Of a DNA stretch of 64,000 nt, positions 58,034 to 64,000 are shown one piece after another. This DNA is from Micromonospora trifolii (GTDB lineage Bacteria > Actinomycetota > Actinomycetes > Mycobacteriales > Micromonosporaceae). The stretch lies in contig NZ_JAKKFD010000038.1 of NCBI RefSeq assembly GCF_022229005.1, positions 36,244 to 100,243 of the forward strand, read 5' to 3'. How positions within the stretch are numbered: the first letter of the stretch is position 1; every line of letters begins with the position of its first letter. Made by a program: the position numbers and the translations under genes. A model generated the notes under the pieces. It was not told where the DNA came from. It saw only the letters and a list, made by a program, of their open reading frames with translations, and did no database searches.

Positions 58034-59608
58034 TCAGCCGTTGGTGGCGACGTCCTCGACGAGCTGCACCAGCGTGCGGACCGGTACACCGGTGCCACCC
58101 TTGGTCCAGTAGCCGACCGGCTCACCCGAGTGGTAGCCCGGCCCGGCGATGTCGATGTGCGCCCACGCCACGTCGTCGGTCACGAACTCGCGAAGGAACA
58201 CGCCGCCCTGCAGCATGTGACCGGCCCGGTCCATCCCGGCGTTGACCTGCGAGATGTCCGCCACATCCGACTCCATGCCCTTACGGACGTCGTCGGGCAG
58301 CGGCATCGGCCAGGCCGGCTCGCCGACGGCGTCGCCGACCACCTTCACCCGGTCGCACAGCTCCGGGGTGCCCATCACGCCGGCCATCCGCTTGCCCAGC
58401 GCGATCACCTGGCCGCCGGTCAGGGTGGAGGTCTCGAACAGGTAGTCGGTGCCGTCCGCGCAGGCGCGGGCGATGGCGTCGCCCAGGATCATCCGACCCT
58501 CGGCGTCGGTGTTGAGCACCTCGACCCGCTTGCCGTTGAACATGGTGATCACGTCACCCGGCCGGTAGCTGGTGCCCGACGGCATGTTCTCCGCCATCGG
58601 CAGGTACGCGCTGACCGCCACCGTCGGCTTCAGCGCGGCGATCGCCAGCATGGCCGCGCCCACAGCGGCGGCGCCCGCCATGTCGGACTTCATCTCCCAC
58701 ATGCCCTGCGCCGGCTTGATCGAGATGCCGCCGGTGTCGAAGGTGATGCCCTTGCCGACCAGCGCGACCCGCTTGCCGTTGCCGCCGCCCTGCGGGGTGT
58801 AGGTCAGCTTCACCAGCCGCGGCGGGGCCTCCGAGCCCTGCCCGACCGCGACGATGCCGCCGTACCCGCCTGCGGCCAGCGCCGCCTCGTCGAGCACCTC
58901 GACGCCGAGGCCCGCCTCGCGCGCCGCGCTGGCGACCGCGTCGGCGAACGACGGCGGACGCAGCTCGTTCGGCGCGGTGTTCACCCAGTCCCGGCTGAGC
59001 CGGACCGCGCCCGCCACCGCCTGCGCCCGGGCGATCTCCGCCTGGGCGCCCGCGTCGCCGGCGTCCGGCACCGCGATGAGCACCTCGGCCACCGGCTCCC
59101 GCCGGGTCGGCTGGGGCCGGGTCTTGTAACCGGCGAACCGGTACCCACCCAGCAGCGCGCCCTCGGCGACCGCGCGCAGCTCCGCCGACGCGTCCGCGTC
59201 GTCCGGCAGCGGCAGCGCCAGCGCGACAGTGGGTGCGCCCGCCAGGGCCCGGATCGCCGCACCGGCGGCCCGGCGCAGCGTCTCCGGAGCCGGGGCGGCA
59301 CCCGACGGCTCCGGGCCGAGCCCGACCGCGGTGACCAGCGGGGCGGTCACGGTGCCCAGCGTGGCCAGCTTGATGACCTCACCCGGCCCGCCGGTCGCGC
59401 CGAGCAGCGCGAGAGTCTCGGTCAGCTTGCCGTCGAACGCGGCCGCGATGCTCTCCGCGCCGCTGGCGAGCAGCAGGGTGCCGGCGAGGCCGCTGGTGGC
59501 GCCCTGCTCTCCGGTCTGGCTGTGCACGCCGATCACGATCGCGTCGACGGCGAGCTCGGCCGGGTCGGTGTCGACCAGGCTCAGGTTGGTGGTGCGGGGT
59601 GAAGTCAC
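58034..59608 (-). CDS. pepA: Leucyl aminopeptidase (M17)
   Basis: A 524-residue M17 aminopeptidase. The two-metal site is intact: VGKGITFDTGGISIKP (Lys, Asp), MKSDMAGAAAVGAAM (Asp) and VEVLNTDAEGRMILGDAIA (Asp, Glu), with Arg in AEGRM for bicarbonate. The N-terminal 180 residues form the regulatory/hexamerisation domain. It removes N-terminal residues from peptides in the cytosol as a hexamer. It corresponds to pepB (Rv2213), next to gcvT in the conserved order. The ATG at 59608 opens the family start (SPRTTNLSLVDTDPAELAVD). It is divergent from gcvT. Confidence 0.95.
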   Translation of the reverse strand: MTSPRTTNLSLVDTDPAELAVDAIVIGVHSQTGEQGATSGLAGTLLLASGAESIAAAFDGKLTETLALLGATGGPGEVIKLATLGTVTAPLVTAVGLGPEPSGAAPAPETLRRAAGAAIRALAGAPTVALALPLPDDADASAELRAVAEGALLGGYRFAGYKTRPQPTRREPVAEVLIAVPDAGDAGAQAEIARAQAVAGAVRLSRDWVNTAPNELRPPSFADAVASAAREAGLGVEVLDEAALAAGGYGGIVAVGQGSEAPPRLVKLTYTPQGGGNGKRVALVGKGITFDTGGISIKPAQGMWEMKSDMAGAAAVGAAMLAIAALKPTVAVSAYLPMAENMPSGTSYRPGDVITMFNGKRVEVLNTDAEGRMILGDAIARACADGTDYLFETSTLTGGQVIALGKRMAGVMGTPELCDRVKVVGDAVGEPAWPMPLPDDVRKGMESDVADISQVNAGMDRAGHMLQGGVFLREFVTDDVAWAHIDIAGPGYHSGEPVGYWTKGGTGVPVRTLVQLVEDVATNG

Positions 59609-59770
59609 TGAAGCTACTCCGGGCGGGCCGGGCCGGTCGCGGCGTCGCGTACCGGCGGTGAAGGTCTCCGGCGGAACCTACCCGCCGGACGTCATGGCTG
59701 TCCCGCCGACAGCGCCAGCGGGCTCCCGCCGATGCTAACCAGCGACGTTGCCCCCGGTAAGTTGCCACCC

Positions 59771-60901
59771 ATGACCGACGTGACCTCCGACGCCGCCGCG
59801 ACCCGGCTGCGCCGTTCCCCGCTGCACGAGCGGCACACCGCCGCCGGAGCCAAGTTCGCCCCCTTCGGGGGCTGGGAGATGCCGCTGGAGTACGCCGGCG
59901 GTGGAGTGCTCAAGGAGCACACCGCGGTGCGGACGGCGGTCGGGGTATTCGACGTGTCACACCTGGGCAAGGCCCGGGTGAGCGGCCCCGGCGCGGCCGA
60001 CTTCGTCAACTCCTGCCTCAGCAACGACCTCGGCCGGATCGGCCCGGGTCGGGCGCAGTACACGCTCTGCTGCGACGACGCCACCGGCGGTGTGGTGGAC
60101 GACATCATCGCCTACCTCTACGCCGACGACCACGTCTTCCTCATCCCGAACGCGGCGAACACCGCCGAGGTGGTGCGCCGGTTGCGCGCCGCCGCGCCCG
60201 CGCAGGTGACCGTCACCGACGAGCACGAGGCGTACGCGGTGCTGGCCGTGCAGGGCCCCCGCTCGGCCGAGTTGCTGGCCGCCCTGGACCTGCCCACCGA
60301 ACACGGCTACATGAGCTTCTCCGCCGCGAGCCTGGCCGGGGTGGAGCTGACCGTCTGCCGTACCGGCTACACGGGTGAGCTGGGCTACGAGCTGGTGGTG
60401 CCGGCGGAGCACGCGGTCGCCGTCTGGGATGCGCTCTTCGCCGCCGGCGCGGCGTTCGAGCTGCGCGCCTGTGGGCTGGCCGCCCGGGACACGCTGCGCA
60501 CCGAGATGGGGTACCCGCTGCACGGGCAGGACCTCTCCCTGGACATCAGCCCGGTGCAGGCCCGCTCCGGCTGGGCGGTCGGCTGGGACAAGCCGGCCTT
60601 CTGGGGCCGCGACGCGCTGCTCGCCGAGAAGGCCGCCGGCCCCCGGCGTACGCTGCGCGGCCTGGTGGCCGTCGACCGTGCCATCCCCCGCCCCGGCATG
60701 ACCCTGCACGTGGGCGACACCCAGGTCGGCACCGTGACCAGCGGCACCTTCTCCCCGACCCGCAAACAGGGCATAGCGCTGGCCCTGCTGAACACCAACG
60801 CCAACCTGGTCGAGGGCGACGAGGTCGAGATCGACATCCGAGGCCGCCGAGCCCCCCTGAAGCTGACGAAGCCCCCCTTCGTAACCCCCTCAGTGAAGTA
60901 A
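59771..60901 (+). CDS. gcvT: Glycine cleavage system T protein (aminomethyltransferase)
   Basis: A 376-residue T protein, which releases ammonia from the aminomethyl-lipoyl H protein and passes the one-carbon unit to THF. Family blocks: LHERHTAAGAKFAPFGGWEM, VFDVSHLGKARVSGPGAADF, CRTGYTGELGYEL, ARDTLRTEMGYPLHGQD and TSGTFSPTRKQGIALAL. The Asp in LDISPVQA-type and GTGE regions fits the folate site. The ATG at 59771 has TAAGTT (59758-59763) 7 nt upstream, so it is likely leaderless, and no glycine riboswitch is present. gcvH and gcvP are not in the window. It depends on lipoate made by LipA/LipB and on an E3 such as LpdA. Confidence 0.95.
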   Translation: MTDVTSDAAATRLRRSPLHERHTAAGAKFAPFGGWEMPLEYAGGGVLKEHTAVRTAVGVFDVSHLGKARVSGPGAADFVNSCLSNDLGRIGPGRAQYTLCCDDATGGVVDDIIAYLYADDHVFLIPNAANTAEVVRRLRAAAPAQVTVTDEHEAYAVLAVQGPRSAELLAALDLPTEHGYMSFSAASLAGVELTVCRTGYTGELGYELVVPAEHAVAVWDALFAAGAAFELRACGLAARDTLRTEMGYPLHGQDLSLDISPVQARSGWAVGWDKPAFWGRDALLAEKAAGPRRTLRGLVAVDRAIPRPGMTLHVGDTQVGTVTSGTFSPTRKQGIALALLNTNANLVEGDEVEIDIRGRRAPLKLTKPPFVTPSVK

Positions 60902-60923
60902 CCCCCGGGTCCCCTTGCCCCGG

Positions 60924-60979
60924 TGATCAAGAGGTTTGCGTCATGTTCGGATGAGATTCTGACGCAAACCTCTTGATCA
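60924..60979. terminator. Palindrome TGATCAAGAGGTTTGCGTCA family, copy 2
   Basis: Perfect 20-bp arms TGATCAAGAGGTTTGCGTCA (60924-60943) and complement (60960-60979) with a 16-nt loop. The end of the right arm provides the TGA stop codon (60979-60977) of the minus-strand DUF2314 gene. The same arm occurs at 47366-47425. Confidence 0.88.
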
Positions 60980-62275
60980 ACTGGGGTTCGGGGTTGGGGG
61001 TTCGCCGGAGTCCAGGACTGCTTGGGTCCAGCCACCTTCTATGACGCCTGTCGCGTCCAGGACGGCCCAGTCGACTACCTCGGTCGCCTCCACCACGACT
61101 GGGGCGCCGATGCGGACGCTCGGGTCGGTGTTGGCGTCGCTGGCGCTCACGCCGACGATGCGTTCCGGGGTCTCCCACGAGGTGACGCCCGCCCAGACAT
61201 ACTCCGGGCCGTCGTCTCCGGGCAGGCCGTACTTCACCACCAGTTGCGACTCGGTGGGGAGAAGGCCGGCGACGAACCGGGCCCGCGCGTCACCGAGCGC
61301 GGCCCGGGCGGTGGCGACCGCGCGGCTCATCGCGTCACCGGAGCGGGCGTAGCGCACGTCCGGCTGGATCCCGGAGAACAGGGTCGCGCAGGCGGCGGCG
61401 TAGTAGCGCCCGTCCGGGCCGGGGTGCCCGGCCGGCGGGCGCAGGCTGAGGAACGAGTCGGCCTCCGGGTCGGTGGCCGGGTCCAGTTCGAGGCGGAGCA
61501 GCACCGGGGCGGTGGCGCCGTGCTGCTCCGGGTTGCCGTACGCCACAGCGATGTCGTGGCCGGTGACCGTGGCGAGCACCGGCAGCTGCACGAACGCCGG
61601 CACCTCCTCGCCGGTGAGCCCGTCGGTCCAGTCCCGCAGCAGTCGGCGGGCCGCACCGGTCATCACCGCACCCCAGGCGCGGGTGAGGTGGTCGGGCACC
61701 CCCTGGGTCTGCAACTCCAGCAGACCGAAGCGGCGAAGCCCCTTCGTGGTGAACCAGAGGCCCTCGGTGTCCGAGGAGTACGGCACCAGCACCCAGTCGA
61801 CAAGTCGGATGCGGCCCTGCTCGTCGGGGAGGGAGCGCAGCGCTGTCGCCGGGTCGAGGAACTGGAGGCCGAAGACGTCCACCACGTCGCTGTCGACGGA
61901 CTCCGCCACGGCTGCCGCTACCGCCCGGGCGGCCCACTCGTGCGCGGGGGGCCAGCCGGGCCGGTACTCGGCCTGCACGACCACCAGGTGCGTCGCCGCC
62001 GCCAGCCGGTCCAGCTGCTCCTTGGTGGCGCCGAACGCGGTGAGCAGGTCCGGTGGCAGCTCGGGGAACTCGGCGATCGGCCGGGTGTCGACGCTCATCA
62101 GCGGGCTGTCGAGCATCTGCCGGGCCAGCCCGTGCACCGGCTCCGCCAGCCGGCCGGTCAGGGCCGCCACCGCTGTCTTCGCACTGACCTTCGGTAGCCC
62201 CGCCATCGGCACCAGGTAGGTCGCGCTGAGCGACTCCGGCACCGGAACGGGCAGGAAGTCGTCCGTGATGAGCAT
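60977..62275 (-). CDS. DUF2314-domain protein
   Basis: A 432-residue soluble protein. The first 300 residues (ATYLVPMAGLPKVSAKTAVA, THLVVVQAEYRPGWPPAHEW, then VDVFGLQFLDP) resemble DUF4261-like regions of unknown role. The last 100 (EYVWAGVTSWETPERIVGVS, then GAPVVVEATEVVDWAVLDAT and GVIEGGWTQAVLD) match the DUF2314 domain. No catalytic motif, signal peptide or membrane segment is seen. The ATG at 62275 starts MLITDDFLPVPVPESLSATY. Its stop codon is provided by a palindromic element, so the C-terminus (SGEPPTPNPS) may have been set by insertion of that element. The function is unknown. Confidence 0.75.
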   Translation of the reverse strand: MLITDDFLPVPVPESLSATYLVPMAGLPKVSAKTAVAALTGRLAEPVHGLARQMLDSPLMSVDTRPIAEFPELPPDLLTAFGATKEQLDRLAAATHLVVVQAEYRPGWPPAHEWAARAVAAAVAESVDSDVVDVFGLQFLDPATALRSLPDEQGRIRLVDWVLVPYSSDTEGLWFTTKGLRRFGLLELQTQGVPDHLTRAWGAVMTGAARRLLRDWTDGLTGEEVPAFVQLPVLATVTGHDIAVAYGNPEQHGATAPVLLRLELDPATDPEADSFLSLRPPAGHPGPDGRYYAAACATLFSGIQPDVRYARSGDAMSRAVATARAALGDARARFVAGLLPTESQLVVKYGLPGDDGPEYVWAGVTSWETPERIVGVSASDANTDPSVRIGAPVVVEATEVVDWAVLDATGVIEGGWTQAVLDSGEPPTPNPS

Positions 62276-62342
62276 TGTGGGATCCCCCGGTGGCCGCGCC
62301 GGTGTTGTCGAGCCGAACGCTACCCGGCCCGCCGGGCCCGGT

Positions 62343-63116
62343 TCAGCCGGACAGCACCAGACCCAGGTAGACCAGCGTGGTGACCACCTCGACGGTCGCG
62401 CCCAGGACGTCGCCGGTGATCCCGCCGAGCCGGCGTACCACGTGGTTGAGCAGCCCTAGCGCGACGGCGACAGCGGTGACGACGGCCAGCGGCCCCTGCC
62501 ATGGGCGGCCCGGCACCGCGGGCACCGCCAGCAGCACGACGGCGACAGCGCCGACGGCCAGTGCCACCGGGCCGACAGTGCCGGCGACCAGCGCGCCCAG
62601 CCCGTCGGGCCGGGCCGCCGGCACTCCCCGCCGGCAGGCCACCGTGACACCGAGGCGCCCGGCCGCGGTCGCCGCGACCACCGCCGCGAGGCACGCCGGC
62701 CAGGACCGGCCGGCGAGGTCGGCGAGCGCCGCCGCCTGCACCAGGAGTACGACCACCAGGGCGACCACCCCGAACGGGCCGACGTCCGGCTTCTTCATGA
62801 TCTCCAGGGCGGCCGCGCCCCGCCGGTACGAGCCGAGCGCGTCCACGGTGTCGGCCAGCCCGTCCAGGTGCAGCCCCCGGGTGAGCAGCGCGGCGACGCC
62901 GACTGTCACGCCGGCCGCCACCAGCGGCGGGGCGAGCGCGCCGGTCAGCAGCAGCACACCGGTCAGCAGGGCGCCGAGCAGCGCGCCGACCACCGGGGCG
63001 AGGGCCATCGCCGTGCCGGCGACCGGGCGGTCGATGCGCCCGGCCCGCACCGGCAGCGTGGTGAACGTGGTGACCGCCAGCCGGGCTCCCGCGAGCAGCC
63101 GTGGCTCAGCCGGCAC
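62343..63116 (-). CDS. cobS: Adenosylcobinamide-GDP ribazoletransferase (cobalamin synthase)
   Basis: A 257-residue integral membrane enzyme with about six hydrophobic segments. Signatures: FTTLPVRAGRIDRPVAGTAM at the start, LLTRGLHLDGLADTVDALGS with the metal-binding DG-AD motif, and RGAAALEIMKKPDVGPFGVV. It joins adenosylcobinamide-GDP to alpha-ribazole (phosphate) in the last steps of B12 assembly. The GTG at 63116 was chosen because it starts the conserved region and overlaps the end of cobT by 11 bp, indicating coupling. A longer upstream reading frame is only a shadow of cobT. The order cobT-cobS matches M. tuberculosis. Confidence 0.93.
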   Translation of the reverse strand: MPAEPRLLAGARLAVTTFTTLPVRAGRIDRPVAGTAMALAPVVGALLGALLTGVLLLTGALAPPLVAAGVTVGVAALLTRGLHLDGLADTVDALGSYRRGAAALEIMKKPDVGPFGVVALVVVLLVQAAALADLAGRSWPACLAAVVAATAAGRLGVTVACRRGVPAARPDGLGALVAGTVGPVALAVGAVAVVLLAVPAVPGRPWQGPLAVVTAVAVALGLLNHVVRRLGGITGDVLGATVEVVTTLVYLGLVLSG

Positions 63117-64000
63117 GCCAGCCCGACGCCGGCTGCTCGTCCGCCCCGGTGCTGGCCGGGCCCGGCCCGGCCGGCTCCGGCTCGGCGAAGTCGGGCTCGG
63201 TCGAGTCGGGCTCGGTCGAGTCGGGCTCGGTGAGATCCGGGTCGGCGTAGCTCGGGTCGGTGGACTCCGGCTCGTCGGCGGGCGGGTCGGTGTCGTCAGT
63301 GCCGCCCAGCGACGGGTGCACCGGCAGCGCGGCGGACAGCGCCAGCACCGAGCGCAGCAGCGGCAGCGCGACCAGCGCGTTCGCGCCCTCGCCGAGATCC
63401 AGCCGCAGGTCGAGCAGCGGGGTGAGGCCCAGCACGTCGGCGGCGAGCCGCACGGCCGGGTGCCCGCCGTGGTCGGCCAGCAGACACCAGTGCCGGGCCT
63501 GCCCGGCCAGGTCACGGCTCACCATGCCGGCGGCCAACCCGACCGGCCCGTCGAGCAGCACCGGCACCCGGCGGGCGGTGGCGCCGAGCAGCACGCCGGT
63601 GGCCACCGCCACGTCGCCGCCGCCCAGCTCGGCCAGGATCTCCTTGGCGCCGCGCGACGAGCGTCGGGTGCGGTGCAGCGCGTCGCGAACCGCCGCGCAG
63701 CGGATCATCCACGCGGCGTCGTCGATCTCGCCGGACTCGGTGATCACCCGGCCCAGCACGGCGGGTGGCTCCGCGCCCGCGGTCGCCGCGAGCACCGCCG
63801 CGGCCGCCGCCTCGGTGCCGGCGCCGCACGCGCCGAGCACCAGCAGTTGTACGCCGGCGTCGGCGGCCTGCTCGGCCAACCGCCAGCCGTAGCGCAGCGC
63901 GGAATCCACCTGCTCCGGCGCGAGGGCCGGCTGGTCCTCGATCGGGGCGGAGGCCGGCGCGTCCACCACCTGGAGGCTGGCGCCGCCCTCGGCGGCCAGC
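63106..64000 (-). CDS. cobT: Nicotinate-nucleotide-dimethylbenzimidazole phosphoribosyltransferase, 5' end outside window
   Basis: Only the C-terminal 297 residues are present; the start lies beyond 64000. The fragment carries LLVLGACGAGTEAAAAAVLA, GDVAVATGVLLGATARRVPV and, toward the end, LDLRLDLGEGANALVALPLL with the catalytic-region Glu. CobT makes alpha-ribazole phosphate from DMB and nicotinate mononucleotide, the lower-ligand branch of B12 synthesis. After the enzyme domain there is an unusual acidic tail of about 70 residues with TEPDS/TEPDF repeats and a Pro/Gly stretch, absent from typical CobT. It overlaps cobS by 11 bp. Confidence 0.9.
   Translation of the reverse strand, partial: LAAEGGASLQVVDAPASAPIEDQPALAPEQVDSALRYGWRLAEQAADAGVQLLVLGACGAGTEAAAAAVLAATAGAEPPAVLGRVITESGEIDDAAWMIRCAAVRDALHRTRRSSRGAKEILAELGGGDVAVATGVLLGATARRVPVLLDGPVGLAAGMVSRDLAGQARHWCLLADHGGHPAVRLAADVLGLTPLLDLRLDLGEGANALVALPLLRSVLALSAALPVHPSLGGTDDTDPPADEPESTDPSYADPDLTEPDSTEPDSTEPDFAEPEPAGPGPASTGADEQPASGWRAG

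Noticed and set aside
59609..59770. Glycine riboswitch upstream of gcvT
   Set aside because: The gap is only 162 bp, shared with the divergent pepA gene, and gcvT has a TAAGTT box 7 nt before its ATG, indicating no leader.
63117..63515. N-terminal extension of cobS to 63515
   Set aside because: The added 133 residues are Arg/Pro/Thr/Ser-rich, the frame-shifted shadow of cobT.
63106..64000. Cobalamin riboswitch for cobT/cobS
   Set aside because: The upstream end of cobT is outside the window, so no leader can be inspected.
1..64000. tRNA or rRNA genes
   Set aside because: No cloverleaf with conserved T-loop and CCA context or rRNA-like stretch was recognised by eye; a computational scan was not possible.

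Overview
The window is a stretch of chromosome from a high-GC actinomycete, most likely Micromonospora or a close relative in the Micromonosporaceae. This is inferred from the very high GC, many GTG starts, many starts that look leaderless, long GC-driven antisense reading frames, and the gene set (GlnA1/GlnA2/GlnE, F420 reductase, MptB, archaeal-type AspRS). No rRNA, tRNA, CRISPR array, phage or transposase gene was seen.

The skeleton matches, in order, a conserved actinobacterial block known from M. tuberculosis (cobT-cobS, gcvT, pepB, dlaT, Rv2216, lipB, lipA, Rv2219, Rv2219A, glnA1, glnE, glnA2, panB). Read right to left, the window gives cobT/cobS (62.3-64 kb), gcvT (59.8), pepA (58.0), lpdA and sucB (54.2-57.5), a TIGR01777 epimerase (47.6), lipB (42.7), lipA (39.4), DUF4191 (33.5), RDD (32.7), glnA (31.0), glnE (21.6), glnA2 (14.7), nadE and panB (11.6-14.4). 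Accessory genes are inserted between these anchors.

Layout. 0-11.5 kb is accessory: epoxide hydrolase, redoxin, transglutaminase-like, GNAT and GrpB proteins, AraC and PadR regulators with tandemly duplicated membrane proteins, NUDIX, histone H1-like protein, RNB nuclease and F420 reductase. 11.6-16.6 kb holds panB, nadE, glnA2 and DUF350. 16.7-20.7 kb holds a WYL regulator, VOC protein, secreted protein, a frameshifted virginiamycin-B-lyase-like gene and an LD-carboxypeptidase. 20.8-29.3 kb is a co-directional run: glutamine amidotransferase, glnE, a GT-C-like membrane protein and two MptB-type mannosyltransferases. 29.5-34.1 kb holds a second PadR/membrane-protein pair, glnA, RDD and DUF4191. 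34.3-46 kb holds a large LuxR regulator, two GT-C-like membrane proteins, lipA, a T-box-controlled AspRS, lipB and a decayed beta-propeller gene. 46-54 kb is accessory: secreted esterase, epimerases, MerR with its aldo/keto reductase, hemerythrin, LtrA and SDR. 54-64 kb is the lipoate/glycine-cleavage/cobalamin part.

Two functional themes stand out. Nitrogen: two glutamine synthetase-family genes, their adenylyltransferase, and GlnR-like boxes placed exactly 80 nt ahead of both glnA and glnA2. Lipoate: lipB and lipA make the cofactor, and sucB, lpdA and gcvT belong to complexes that use it.

Most convergent gene junctions carry an inverted repeat. Several of these belong to families that recur within the window, and some supply the stop codon of the adjoining gene. 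Other notable points are the T-box leader with an Asp (GAC) specifier, a PadR-linked membrane-protein duplication whose breakpoint lies inside padR, a frameshift, a pseudogene, and several short tandem-repeat arrays.
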